Below are positions 45,910 through 58,802 of a stretch of 64,000 bases of DNA, in pieces (within the stretch, counting starts at the first letter, position 1; each line of letters opens with the position of its first letter). This DNA is from Paraconiothyrium sp. Pb-2020. Lineage: Eukaryota > Ascomycota > Dothideomycetes > Pleosporales > Didymosphaeriaceae. Both the position numbers and the translations under genes were made by a program. The stretch lies in assembly GCA_022419385.1 (NCBI GenBank), contig JAJUBI010000005.1:2356001-2420000 (forward strand), read 5' to 3'. The notes under the pieces were generated by a model, which saw nothing but the letters and a program-made list of their open reading frames with translations, did no database searches and was not told where the DNA came from.

Positions 45910-48060
45910 TCAGCCCAGCATTGAGGCCTCAGCAAAGAACGATAACGGGTAATCCTTAATGTCGATCTCATTCTCGTTGATAAGACGAACAGAGTAAGTG
46001 CCGATCCGTTCAGAGGCGGTTCCCAACTTCTTGAGCACTAGGCACTGCATTTCGTATGTTTAGCATCCAACATTTGCCATTTTGTGATATTCCTCGTGTA
46101 CAACAATCGGAGCGGGGAAGCAGTCATGCTCATCCTGCCAGTCAATATGCACAATGTTGTAGTCTTGCGCGAATCTCGAGCGGTACATGGCAGCGAAGTC
46201 CGGTCTGTAATATACCCAGACTGATATATCATTCGGGTAATCCAAGTCGAGTGTGACAAGTTGGTCCCACTTTCCGAAGTCATCTGAGTTACTTTCTGTT
46301 TCCTGCTGGAGGAGATCATGTCTTGCTATTTGCGCAATATTGTGGTCGGCTCTCTCGTAAGCTGAAGCCTTGTGGTGATCTGAAACGGGATCATAATTGT
46401 TTTCAGCGCTAGTACAAGATATCGAGACGATGGCAGCCGTGCCAAATCTTCAATATTTGGCTGAGGACCAATGACCTCCTAGGAATATGAATTATTTCTA
46501 ATCTTGGGGCGGCTTAGTTTGGCGGATCTCGTCTTATCTTGCTGGAATATGAGTAGATGAGTTGACTGAATGACGAGTAATGAGAGCACTACGACCAGCT
46601 TGGCTAGTATAAATCTTCTCTTTTTAGAGTTGTGTTGATATTGCTCTTCGCAAGCTATGGAATCAGATCCTCTCAACCTACCATGCGCTCTCACTATTGC
46701 GGGGGACCGCTTTGATGCCTCAAGAGGTGTGGCTGATAAGTTCGCAACCCAATTGGGATTTTATATCTTAGGATTGTGGTCAAGTCACCTCCACGAGAGC
46801 ATTGCCTAGACGAAGAGCGAAGTAGTCATGCGTAGACTGGGGTATGAACATCAACGAATCTTCTTCAGTGGTATCTGATTCTTCAGCGGTTCTGCATTGG
46901 CAGAGATATTTGCACACGCACTTCCACATGACTTCGGTGCCCGTAATGTATAGTGCTCTGCGAGCCAGGCTTAATTCTTGGAAAGCCCTGAACGCTTCAG
47001 TCACGGCGCCAAGGTCCAGTACAATGTTGGGCTCAACTCACCATGCTCGACGTGTGAGTGGATAACCCAATTTCCCACTGACATGACCTGACTTCTGCAT
47101 GAGGTGAGATGAGCATTGGTTCATACGAATGTACAAACCAGCAAAGGGCGATTGACTATCAGCACACTCAACCGGGATGCTATGAACATCCGTGGAGGTC
47201 TGACCAAAAATGCCTGACTCGACACCTGCAGAAGTTGCAAGTGGAATTGTCATGGTAGCTCCCTCGTACATTGATCTCATGTTCGAGACTTCGGTCTTTT
47301 TATCCTCAAGCGAGTCTTGCTGATTGCACAAAGCATCAATCCAGGCGAAATTGAAACCAAGGCGACGTATGAGCGGTAGCAACCGTCGAAAATTAAGTGG
47401 CAGCTCGCCCAGCTGCAGACCTTTCAGGAGCGATTGATGCGTCGCACTTGTTAGGCAGACCTTTGCTCTCCTCCCCAACAATAGCTCACGCACACGTATT
47501 GATATCCTCATCAGCTGCGGGACCCTCGATTAAGGTCCCCGATTCCGATCTTCCTGTAGTCGTAGATCCAGCATCCTTTTCGGTCTTACATGTTCCGATA
47601 GGTCTTCTGAACAAGATGCGTGCTCTAAAAGGCATTCTCCTAGTCTGTTTCGGGCCCATTGAAGAGCATACTGACGGCCAGTTTCAAGGGGAAGATCCAT
47701 AAACGCCGAAGTACGCCACACCGACTTATGCTTGAGTGGTTCGCAAACTTGAAAATGACTCGCAAGCTCGCCTCCGATATATAGGCGCGTGTCGCTGAAC
47801 TTGGCATACGGCTGATCTTGTTCGTTGATAGCTCTTCCAACCCCCGTTTCTACTGCGGAGCTGATGCACATACAACGTGGGCAGGAACTCTGTTTCATGG
47901 CTAACAGTCGGTTGCTACGAAGCCTTTCGTTGTCATCTCGGGGACAGGTGTCACATCGCCTGATGAAGGCTGTAAGGCTGTACTTGTCAAATTGACTACC
48001 GTACAGTTTTCTCGACTCGTACATCCTTGGCACGGTTCTCTGCTTCTGCTTGGTATTCAA
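45910..48060 (-). pseudogene. HET-domain (heterokaryon incompatibility) pseudogene
   Basis: Relic of a fungal allorecognition gene (HET family; intact members trigger cell death on fusion of unlike hyphae). Pieces in order on the minus strand: N-terminal region 48060-47530 (ALQWARNRLGECLLEHASC, RPKRMLDL), then SYCWGG near 47480 in a second and third phase, then the HET core 47450-47040 (LPLIRRLGFNFAWIDALC, MRSMYEGATM). Next is an intact intron that would rejoin RAW to AFQELSLARRALYIT, ending at a stop at 46780. A C-terminal part 46440-45910 carries an in-frame TAA (46060-46062), which one C-to-T change would make from CAA. At least three frame shifts lie between 47540 and 47450, and about 300 bases of the middle are not recognisable. 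No reading frame could make a whole protein. Confidence 0.8.
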
Positions 48061-48469
48061 GACACGTTAAAAAGCGGACGGATAGGAAATGAACTTGACC
48101 AGGTGCTGTGCGCTGAACATAGCCGTGTTGTAGGACGAATATGGGCATGAGGCCCACCCGAACAGGGGTGCTGCCCGATGCTGAATACTCCGCGCGATCT
48201 TAAAACATTGGACGGAAGCACCTCGCGAAGTACATGTAGCTTCAGACTAGTATCGTCAACTCATATACAACAGTGCATGTGTGACTTGAGCTGTATTCGA
48301 TGAATTGGTTGCGCAGCTGGAGAATCCCGCGGGCGCAGAGAATACTGTCGGCCGGTATGCAGACAAGTAGTGATTAGGAGGAGGGTGACCTTATCGTCCA
48401 GGTTCGCTTCAACGCGCGTAGAAAGTGTTATATACAAGAATTGATAAAGAGACGATTAGAAGATAAGAA
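48061..48469. other. Intergenic, no supported gene
   Basis: Separates the HET relic from the FAD oxidase gene. Nothing recognisable. Confidence 0.5.
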
Positions 48470-50394
48470 CTAGTTCTCAACGCGACAAAGCTTGCCGTTC
48501 TCGTTGGGTAGCCCATCAACGCTTTCAACCTTCCACCTCTCGCTACCCACAGTAGTATGGGCGAAGAAAACATCATGGGGGTCCAGCTTCGCCTTCAACT
48601 CAAGCAGGCGCGGGTACTTGTCACCCCAGAACGCCTGCCCAAAGTTCGGTTCCAGACGATCCGCTTCAGCAAGGTATGATCCAGCACCGGGGCTGATGTC
48701 CCTCCAGCGCTGCATATCGCCGCTCTGGAAGTCTTGTCGAGCTTTCAGTGTCTCTGCTGCGGTTCCGTTGGGATTCCATCGTACAGCTTGCTGAGAAAAG
48801 AGTATGTTCTCTCGCCACGCCGAGTTGACAGCGTTGTCAGAATTGGCTGGGTCGACGGCCTTGATGTTGAAATGCACCTGTACACGATTGTTTTCACTGG
48901 ACTGGCGGAGGTTCTGGAATAGCTCGTCGCGCTTCTCTTCGGTTTCAAAGTTGGCGCGTGGGAAGAGGCGAGAGCCGGTGGTTGCATTGATCTTCCCGAC
49001 GGTTTCGAGCGGAAAGGAGCTCCGCCAGGCTTCGTAGTACGACGGGAAATGAGTAATGTTAGGATCGACGTTAACGCCAAGCTCCTCCAGGCGGGTCAAC
49101 CACGGTTGAAGCAGGGCCTTCGTCTCTTCGAGCGTTTTGTTCGGTGCGAAGAACGGAGACATGCCGAAACTGAAGATTCCGGTAACGACATTGGGAATGA
49201 GCGTCCAGTATGCGTAAGTGCCCGCATCGGCATTAGGGACGAAGTATTCAACGTAATCGCGGATCGCCGCCCAGAACGTCTCGTTACCAATCTTCTCGGA
49301 CGTGAAGGAGAATCGCGATGCCGTGGTGGGGAAGTCGGGATGGGCCTTGACCGTTACTGAGGTCGCAACGCCGAACGTAGAACCACCCCCGCCGCGCATT
49401 GCCCAGAAGAGGTCTGTATTGGACGTGGAGTTCGCTGTAACGTAGTCGCCATCGGCAGTGACAACCTCAAAAGCAAGCACTTGGTCTGCACCGGTGCCGT
49501 AACTGGGTCATGTTAGTGTCTTATGCCTATTGTCTATGGGTCTCAAACTGACAGCGAAGTAAGCGGAGAGTGACCACCGCCCTGGATGTAGCCTCCAAAG
49601 ATTCCCACAGTCTCGCCCTCGCCGCCGACAACCGAGTGGCCTTTGTCGTGAGCAGCCTTGTAGATTTCAAAAGCTTGCACTCCAACTCCAGCTTTGAAAG
49701 CTGGTCCAGAGTAGTTGCCTTCGTTATCCACGTAGTTTTCGATGTACTCGATGTCCTTGAAGTAATGGGTCCAGACACTCAGTGCGTCTTTGCCACCCGA
49801 TTTACCTAGGAAATCGTGCCCTGTGTTCTTAACGACCAGTCTGACTCCAGTGTTGCGTGCGAAGTTGACTCCATGTTGAATGTGCTCCGGCTTTGTGGCG
49901 TTGATGACATACATTGGGAACCCGCCTCTCGTGCAATTGTGCGAGTCAAAGATGTTGGGGGGAAGACAGGTCATGCCCTGGGCTACTGGACTCATCATCT
50001 CCACGGCGTTGTCGAAGTGTGAGTAGGACTCATTCCAGTGAGCGGTTACCTTGACGCATTCCGCTGCGTCGTAAAGCGGACCATTGTAACAGACTGCTGC
50101 TAGGGGATCTGGTCGGTTCAGAAGTCGGCTGTCCACCAATTTATCCAAACTCGCCCAAGCTGCATCGGATGGCCAGTTTTGGTCGCCAGGGTAAACTTTG
50201 CATCGTGACGAAGTATTGTTCGGAGCTGTTCCCGAGAGGAAAAGGTGCCTGACATCTGCGGCTACTTCTTTGAGAGTGTTGTCAACTGTCTGCACCACCT
50301 TCGCGGCCTTGACGAGGGGAGTTGCAGTTGCAGAGGCCGCTAGGAGGGCCAAAAGCCCCAGAGCTCTTGATCCATTCCCTTGTTGTCGAGCCAT
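48470..50394 (-). CDS. Secreted FAD-linked oxidase, berberine-bridge (BBE) type, 624 aa
   Basis: Extracellular flavoprotein oxidase of the FAD_binding_4 plus BBE family, oxidising sugars, alcohols or secondary metabolites; substrate unknown. Model complement(join(48470..49502, 49553..50394)), one 50-nt intron inside SPLTSL-YGTGADQVL. A hydrophobic signal peptide covers about residues 9-25. Landmarks are LVVKNTGHDFLG with His193, the usual covalent FAD attachment site; GGYIQGGGHSP (which lacks the Cys used for a second covalent bond in plant BBEs); DLFWAMRGGGGSTFGV; and the C-terminal BBE motif FWGDKYPRLLELKAKLDPHDVF. Many N-x-S/T sites fit secretion. The gene is intact although it lies next to a degenerate HET gene. 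Confidence 0.93.
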
Positions 50395-51388
50395 GGTGAA
50401 AGTCCCGTTCCCTTGCGCTGTGCGACCAGCTTCAGCAAAAGGAGTGAATGCTGACGGCAGTCTACCCTTTAAAGACTGTCAGGGATTTCTAGGTAATTGC
50501 CTCTCTGGCGGAGCAGGTGGATGCAACGGGCAGATCCTCCACTTCTAGCAAAGGGAACGAAAGAGTCGATCCCATCATGTCTGAACGGCGTCAATAACCG
50601 AACTGACTCGGCGCGGCCAATGCGCTCCCTGTCTGCTTCGCTACGGTCGACGATCTTTCCTACATACAACCGTATCCGGCCCAACTGGCCTGAGCACTGG
50701 TTCTCCCGAAAGGGGCGAGCCGGCGCGAGTAGCGTTAGGGGAAAACAATTACCGTCTGTTCATGCGGAGGGGATTGTCGTGGTCGACCCCGCGCGTCGGG
50801 TGGCGGCGATGAGGACGGCTGCAGGTACGGCACGCATCGTGGAGCGAAGGATGCTCTTGTTCGGAGGTTTCGACGTGCTCGGCGTGTTGCGCGTGCCGCG
50901 GTGGCACCGTGGCCAGACATGGTGCATGGCGTTTCACGACACCGACAGAAGGTGAAAACCAGGTTGTAGTCCCTGCTGGAGCTGGTCTGTTCACGCGGTT
51001 GACTAGACGCTAGCCGCCTGGGCCCTTAGCGCAAACTCAGTGGGACTCTCACCGACTCAGGAACCTTCAGATCGCCACATTTGGATTCCCAATCGAGCAA
51101 GCATGCAAGCGGGAAGGGCTTGTCAGGTCAGTGGTGCCCGAGCTGGCATCAGCCGGCGCACGTAATCATCAGGCACGAGCGTGTTTAAGGAATCGAGGCC
51201 CTCAAGTGCCCAAGATAGAGACTTCGCTGTCTAGCTTAACTTCTGCAGACAAATCAGTAGATCTTAGGAGATCTTCAGTGGGGTATTCGCCTATGCATAA
51301 CAACTGAGTTCGTACGTATGGTACTTCATGGCAACGCCCATGTGGACCTTGACTGACTGCATCTTTAGTTTGGGCTTTCCCCTTGGAA
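50395..51388. other. Divergent intergenic region
   Basis: Upstream region shared by the FAD oxidase (-) and the second rhodopsin-domain gene (+). Short frames only. Confidence 0.5.
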
Positions 51389-52678
51389 ATGGGTCAGGGC
51401 CGTCAAGCGTCAGCTCTCGCTATAACCTGCGTCTTCCCAATACTCGCTGCAGTGTTCGTCGGCGCCAGGACCATCTCTCGTCACCTTGGGCAAAATTTTG
51501 GGTGGGATGACTGGCTCATACACCTCTCGCTACTGTTGCTGCTCGGCCAGACAGTGACAATCTATGAATGTAGGACTATCGACTATTCGATGCAAGGCAT
51601 CCTACTGACAGTGCGCAGACATACTCGTAAGCCACACTGGCTATCGGACCAGCGAGATCCCTAAACTGAGCATTGACCAACAAGTCCTTGCGAAGAAATG
51701 GAGTTTCGCGGTGCAGATGTTCTACCATCCCATGATGGGCGCTATCCGCGCCTCGATCGTCATGTTTCTTTTCCGAGTGAAGGATCAACGCTGGCACATT
51801 CGATGGGCTTTGCATGTCGTTTGTAAGGACGCAATTCTCCCTCGATGATTCTGGGTCCATTACTGACTAGCAAATCAGTCTGGATCAACATTGGCTATCT
51901 GGGTTCAACTACCCTCGTCAACATCTTTCAGTGTGACCCAGTCAGATATGCTTACTTGCAACCACAAATGGACCACAAAGACGCTGATGGCAATACCATC
52001 AAAGGCGGTAAATGCATTAATAGTCTACAGTTCATTATGTCCAGCTGCGCCCTGAGCATTTTCATGGACTTGATCATCATGCCTATCCCCACTGCCATGG
52101 TGTGGAACCTCCAAATGAAACGTAAAACGAAGATCGCAGTCGTCGCTGTCATGAGCATGGGCTGGATAGCGACCATCGCCTCCGTCTCCCGCCTGATAGT
52201 CTACTACTACCGCTACTCCCCAACCGTCGACCGCACCCACAACATCGGCCTCGTAACCTCCGTCACTGAGCCCTCCGTCGCCATAATCGCCGCCTGCGCC
52301 CCTGCCCTCCGCCGCCTCCTCACCTTCATGCTACCCCGCTACTTCTCCGACGATGCCACCTACCCTAGTGGTACCTACCACTACGAGACGAACAACGCTA
52401 CATACGGAAACACACGGCCGCGGCGGTCGAGCAGCTTTCCGCATGTTACAGATAAGGATATGGACTTAGTGATCAGGGAGGGCGGACAGGAGCAAGATGA
52501 GGAGTCGGTGTATGGTATGGCGACTTTGAGGGGGAAGGACAGCAGAGAGGTGTTAGACATACAACGAACGCAGAGCGTGAAGACGGGCGTTAGTGAGGGG
52601 ACGGGGCAGCCATTTTGTGTGAATGCGACGCAACCGTTCGACGTGCTTGACCACAAGCAGTACGATGAGAGGCAGTAG
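51389..52678 (+). CDS. Rhodopsin-domain integral membrane protein, 394 aa
   Basis: Second member of the fungal rhodopsin-domain (SAT4/Pth11-like) family in the window, in the same orientation as the 39 kb gene but only distantly similar to it. Model join(51389..51569, 51619..51822, 51879..52678), introns 49 and 56 nt. Helix 1 is ITCVFPILAAVFVGAR, then the hallmark FGWDDWLIHLSLLLL, KWSFAVQMFYHPMMGAIRAS, FQCDPVRYAY (conserved Cys), a CINSLQF loop, FMDLIIMPIPTAMVW, MSMGWIATIASVSRLIVYYY, and SVTEPSVAIIAACAPALRRL closing the domain. The tail is acidic and Ser/Thr-rich. I start at ATG 51389, since the upstream TTG is not a likely start; the N-terminus before helix 1 is short. Confidence 0.9.
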
Positions 52679-54020
52679 AAATCTTTTTGAGATACCCAAG
52701 CGTAGCAGCATGTACATTAGCTTCAATCGAGTAACGATTAATGACCGTAGCATTCTCTCTCTTGTTGCCCCTGCAGGCTCATCTGAAAAAGATGAGGCTT
52801 CTCGCTGCCGTCTTTTCCGCGGATGACAACATAACAACGCTTTCAATATATCGATGACGTGCGTTCCGGGAGCCACAGTTTCCATCCAGGGTCAGTCCTA
52901 AAGCTTATTGCGCCGCTCTCCGTCTGGCGTACACACCAAGTCTCTAGCCCTAGACGCATTAATAGCTGCCGCAAGCGGCTATGACGAGCGAATGGAACGA
53001 GGCGCCGTTAGTGCAGCGTCATGGTCTCCAGGGCTGCTGGTCTAACCGATGTAAACAGGTATCCACACATACTGTATGTCTCAAAATATAGTCAGCGGAT
53101 GGCGTCGTCCTCTATGGGCCCGGACGTGAAATATGCAAATGCAAGGTCCACGTGGTGACAGCTCGAGGCTGGTTCAGATGTCATAACCAAAACTTGGTGT
53201 CCTGGAATACATATCAGGGTCTCTTCGTCGAACAATCCTGGGGCGCTAGCGGAGATGCACGACGAGTGGCTCGTACCTTTACGCCTCCGTGGAAGGACAA
53301 CCCTGCAACGATTGCGCCTGGGATGCTGGTCGGCGGCTGCGTCTGAGAATCCCTAAATGCAGCGGCGTCAATGGCACTCAAACAGATTCAACAATACAGA
53401 CCCAAAGATTGAACCTTGCTCTTAGTTAGATGAAGGGAGGCACCTTACTTGAAATGATGGGTGCAGGTGTAGAGCTATCGATATGAGAGAGGTAACCACA
53501 GTGACATGAGATGTCTATTCCCTACACTACAGTATCGCATTGGTTACTGAATCACAAGTTTGCAATCAATCAATGAAAATACTATCTATACAACTTGGTG
53601 AGCGTCCCGAGGAGTTAAATAACCTACCGAAAACACATATTGCCTCGAAACTCCTCCATTGACAACCTGTATCGAAAGTGCCAAACGTAGCCCTTGACAT
53701 CTCCGTCAACAAGACCGTAGTCGGCAAAACGCATGAAAACTCCACGTGCGCAGGTCTGAAAAACACCAGCACATCAACTTGAAACAATGCATTGCTCTAG
53801 TGGCCTTAGATCCAAACTGTGTAACCCATGGTATACTACAGACAACTTGTCCACCACTTCGTGATATATGCCCTCTCCAGCATATCCCGACCTCCTCTTT
53901 CATGTACAGGGTAATAATACCTTCCCGTTTGCATCTAGATCTTTCCGTCACGTTTTGAGAGCGAGTGACCACTTCTTCGAGTAACGACATGACCACATCA
54001 TCTAACGTCATATAGAAGCC
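52679..54020. other. Intergenic, no supported gene
   Basis: Convergent 3' flanks of the rhodopsin-domain gene (+) and the Rgp1 gene (-). Several short frames without motifs. Confidence 0.5.
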
Positions 54021-56618
54021 TCATACAGGCAATCCCTCTTCATTCATGTCTTCCTCCACCCCGCTAACAGCCCCATACACTCTCACCGGAACCATAACCT
54101 CGAAGCTCTCCGCGGGCAGCCTCTCCGCCGCCGCCAAGATAATGCCCCTCTCACCGCTTTCCACCTCCTCCAGGAGATCATCCCAATAAGCTTGTTCCCC
54201 ATCCTCATGTAGAAGTCTCGGTGTGATGAACTCTACGCGGATCTTCCACTCCAGACTCACGCCACTGGTGATGAATTCCGGAGTTGCGGAAGGGGGTATA
54301 GTAGGCGAGAAGGATAAACGCTGCGCGAAAAGAGCATTCTCGGAGAAGGAGGCGTGCACCTTGCGGGTGACGCGGTGTATGGAAGCATTACTTCTCAATG
54401 CAATCGCTGGGTCGACTTTCTCAGACGTCTCGAGCGAGACATGCAGCGAGTAGCAAGGAATATCAGCATTGGTAAAGTCAATTACGGCGGAAACTGTCTC
54501 GCCGAGACGGTATGCGGGGCGCGCGAGCATGATGACAGCGACGCGGCGCCCGCTGCGGGCAATCTCGAAGCGATTTGCAGATTGGTTAGCTGCGCCGGTG
54601 AGATTGCTACGCAGGATAGCGAGATCGATGGATTCTTTCATGGTGTGGGGTTCGTCGAGTAGAGAGGAGGAGCGGCCGGGAATGGTATCGGTGGGAGACA
54701 GGAGGCCCATGGATGAATTTTGCCGGGGGTGGTCGAGGAGATTGTCTACGTAGTCTAAGAATTCGGCAAAATTGGCTGTTTCTTGCCTTGTTCGGGTGGA
54801 TGGCTTTTTCGAATGGGAACCATTTGTTGCATCGGAGTTGACGGTGGAGGTTCGAGCTTGATCCCGAAGGATGATGTACGGAGACATCAAGTCATGCCCC
54901 AATATCTCTCCACGGCCTAATTGCGCTTAGTAACTATCAAGTTGCCTGAATAGGGATACATACTATTGACGCTGCCGAAGACACGAAAGGGTATCTCGAC
55001 ATGCTTCACTTGTTGATCTCGTGCCGACCCCGGCCGTTGAGTACCGATTGTAAGGTGGTAAAGTACCTTCATCGACCTTCCCTTGTGCGTTGGAGGTAGG
55101 CCCCGCGGTAATGTAAAACTATAGGTGTAGCTACGACTTTCGCCTGGAGCCAGCTGCAGATCGACAAACAAGATGGACTGTGGCGTAGTAATCAATGGTA
55201 CGGTTTTTGAGCTCGCCATCCCTCTCATTTCTCGAATGCTCGATGGTTCAGAAGCACCTAGCAATCCTCCTATAGATTCGCCGATATTTGACCAGCCGAG
55301 TGCACCGAACAAGCCACTCTCGCGCTTAGTGCGTTCGACACCAACGACACCTCCTCCGCCTTGTCCGCCCACAACTCCCTTTCTCTTGACTTCCTCAAAC
55401 GGTGCCTGATTGATCAACGACCCATCTAACGTGAAAGACCCCATGACTTGAGCGTAGCCCATCATCAAAGCTTCAGACTGAGCCCTTTGGTTCGACGGAG
55501 CCAACTGTGATTGTCGTCGCTGGTGGAACACTCTCGGAAGAAGGCGCGCAGTCTGAGGTACTACGTATTCTGATGCTAACGTCTCGGTAGAGTTGTTACT
55601 CTGTGAGTAGAACTCCCCACTGCTCCTTGGGGTTCCGTTCATACTGGACCCTGACAATATTCGTGCTATCGGAGACAGATTCTCATTAGGTTGTTTTGAT
55701 AGCGATTCAGGAGGAAACCCAGGAGATGTATCACGTTTGGGAGGCGACTGCGCCCTGACGCTGGCTGCGGCGTCAATCTCGCTGGCGCGCTCTGGCGAGA
55801 GGTCATTGGAAGGAGGGGAGGCAGGGAACTTGAAGTTTTGCGAGAAAGATCCGGATGGTTTGCGTGAGCCGCTGCGGAGGGCAGGAGTGTTTGGGGCCGT
55901 AGCTGCGCCCGATTGTCTCCGCGCAGGTCGCGCCGGCAAAGAATAGTCGTGGAAGGGTTCATGTATAGTCGGCGGAGAGCCTCCGCCGGAGCGTGGGGAG
56001 TAATGCGTCACAGAACGGTGTCCGGGTGAAGTGACTTGAAGGTAATCAGCGAGCGATGTGAGGGTAAAGGGAAGGGTCAATGATACCTGGGAAAGGACTT
56101 GGTCGGCCCGGCACAACCTGGAGGCTTGCAGACCGGCCGTGACCGCGCATCGGGCGTCGCGCTGCTGAAGCTGACCGTTCGTGGCTAACTTCTGTAGCCG
56201 CATCCGTTCCCATAGATATTATCGACAGCGACTTTCCGTGTCCATGCTTGTATTTGGGCGTTGCGCTCCCATTGTTGAACGCTCCGCTGTGGGGTTGGGG
56301 CGATCTATTGCGGTCGCCAATAGACGATGCCGTCTGAACAGATAGAGCCGGTCGATGGCCGCGGAGATATTGTAACGGGCCGCCGAGGGAGGTAAAGGAG
56401 GAATTGCGCGAGACGGACGGCCGTGTGGACGAGTGGACGGGGGGGAGCTTGCGCTGGCGTTCCCCACCCGTCGCAAAGCCATTTGCCCTTCGAATCGGTG
56501 ATTTGTCGCGTCCCTCAGGCAGGGCCGTGTTCTTAAAGGTGATTGTGCACTCAATGTCTTCGCCGGCGAATACGGTCGAGTTCTTCCATTGCACGAAGAC
56601 GCGGATATTCGAGGACAT
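54021..56618 (-). CDS. Rgp1-domain protein, Ypt6/Rab6 GEF subunit (832 aa)
   Basis: Partner of Ric1 in the Golgi-bound exchange factor for the Rab GTPase Ypt6, required for endosome-to-Golgi traffic. Model complement(join(54021..54916, 54964..56034, 56087..56618)), introns 52 and 47 nt. The N-terminus has the arrestin-like strand pair IRVFVQWKNSTVFAGEDIEC and CTITFKNTALP, then a long Ser/Pro/Arg-rich disordered middle (residues about 35-270). Later come YVVPQTARLLPRVFHQRR, ILFVDLQLAPGESRSYTYSF, LPPTHKGRSMKVLYHLTIG, and after the last intron SRGEILGHDLMSPYII. The C-terminal arrestin-like half has FEIARSGRRVAVIMLARPAY, LGETVSAVIDF and VSLEWKIRVEFIT. The order and length suit fungal Rgp1. The direction and all frames are consistent. 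Confidence 0.92.
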
Positions 56619-58802
56619 GATCGGGGGCGCGGTGGACGACGCGGGCTGCAGAATGCGGGCAGCTCATCGGTAGTGATGCTTCTGCGACATGGCTCCAGCG
56701 GGCTCTGGTCTGAAAACACCCGCAGTAAATTCGTTCCGAAGCCCGCAACACAGTCGGAAGGCTTCAATTATCTCAAGGGTATGGATGTAGGTTCCGTCAT
56801 GCACGAACCTCGGCGGTAACGTTGATCCGCCCCCGCATAAGGCTTAGCGCACGTGGGACGATATCAACGCCACGACCATCTCACCACACTACTCACTTAT
56901 CGGACTGCAAGGTCACAAAGTACATATCTTGTTCGATTATTCAATATGCGTCCTATTCCAGATCGAGAAGCTTGCCCTGGTCACCCGCTCTCATGATCCC
57001 GAAACAATGTAATGCCTCTTGTGATGAAGCATCAATCCGCTCGGAACACACAAAAGTTATGTCTTCTTTCGGCATTTTGATCACGTGCTGTCAGGCAACG
57101 TTCGTGGGAAAAGCTTTGGTGTTGACTTGTTGGTGTTCTGTTGAGGTTGAGCGTTGAGTAGCAATGCCTAGGATGGAACTATAGTACGCGATGTAGCTGC
57201 TTGATAGCACTGAGTGCAGTCAAACTGTGCATCGCCCACCTCACTTCCACCCTCCTGTATCTTCCACACCCTTGTCTACATACTCCATCTAGCCATCTAG
57301 ACTACACTGATCATGATAAAAGTTGTGCAGGACTTACGGCCCGCCAAAAAGGCATCTCCATTTTTTCCTTTACCCTCGAGGAGACTGACTGGGAAGACGG
57401 TAGTCTGTCCGAAGGCAAGCGGGGATGATCTGGCTTCCTTGGTGCCAGGATGATTGTGCCCGATGTACGACGTAGTTGTAGAATGTAGTGTATGCTTGTG
57501 ATGAGAGGAAGACGGAGCCAGGGCGGGTGGTTCTGACGAAGTATGATACATACCCTATAGTCGAAACTTGCCTCTGGTTTAGACAATCTGCGTTTCTGCA
57601 GCAGGTGAGAGGAATGGAAAAGCGTTACAGACACTACCACAGATCAGGCGAGACCTCTCTTTCACTCTCGATACAAATATCGAAACGAGTGGATTTTGCA
57701 CTGGAGTCAAATTATGCCCCATTAACATGGCAACTTGTCTCAATCTCCAGCTCCAGATATTCAAATACTGTACTGAACAGCTGACCTACATATGTGCTTT
57801 AATTTGCAGATTTTTCTGAGTCATCGCATTTCACTGTGAAGAGTTCTCAGCGAGCTTATCGAGATGTGTAATAATTCGACATTTCGGTGGGCTTATCGTT
57901 CTGTGAAAATTGCAGTTACCCTCAACTTGTATTCTGCTCAATTGAATACATCACTAAGAGCTAAAAAGCGCCTGCTGCGCGGCATCTGCCACCTTGTCTC
58001 CGAGTCCGAGCCAGGTGCGTTTATTGATGCCACTGATTCACGCCAGGCCAACAATGCTTGAACTGTCCCAGTATCTTCCCGCTCAAGGTACCTTGTATAG
58101 GAGATTCGTTCGACGATCTCACCTCATCCGGATTCCGCGTGGTCACGTTGAGGTGAATGATAATTTCACGCTTACCCAGCTCTTCTCTCTTCTGTAACCC
58201 ACCATACAGCCCCTTTGCATGATCAACATCTTTCCCAGCCCGCCAAACTCGCATTGTTGCGCATCAAGTCGTTGTCTTCCCATAGGCGTCTACCCCCTCA
58301 CGCCATAGTGCACCATCTTCGAGGGACCTTGCTCCTGCAAATGGAGAAAGTGTGTTCAACTTTTATGAAGCTATTTATCAAGCGTATCGAGAGGACATAC
58401 AATATAACTATCACTGCCATGTCCACCAAGAATGTCGTCCGATATATCGTGTTTCACAGCGTGACGTAGGTCCCAAGAAGTTGTACAACGTGATGGAGCT
58501 AGTCCAGGAAAGGTCAAGTGTACATCTTGCTCCCATGGCCCACGACCCTGTCAGGGTCTGCCACATTTCCGATCACCAGTTCGCAATATTTTTCCGACAC
58601 ATCGCTCCATGCCTAATGACCGAAACCAACCTGTTTCTTGAATCGCTGCTTCCATCGTGGCGCCCTAGTACATCGATTGCGCCACCATGTGCGCGCTAAT
58701 GACGTATGCAGATCATGCAGATCACTGTTTCCCTCTTGGATCTGCAACATAAACATACGGAGGCCTTCCGATAGTTCAGCTCTTCTCACTACAAACATCA
58801 CG
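56619..58802. other. Intergenic 2.2 kb, no supported gene
   Basis: Divergent flank of the Rgp1 gene and the 58.8 kb gene. A 115-codon frame at 58352-58699 has no motif. Otherwise AT-balanced, featureless DNA. Confidence 0.45.

Noticed and set aside
52679..54020. Frames in the convergent spacer
   Set aside because: All under about 100 codons with no recognisable feature.
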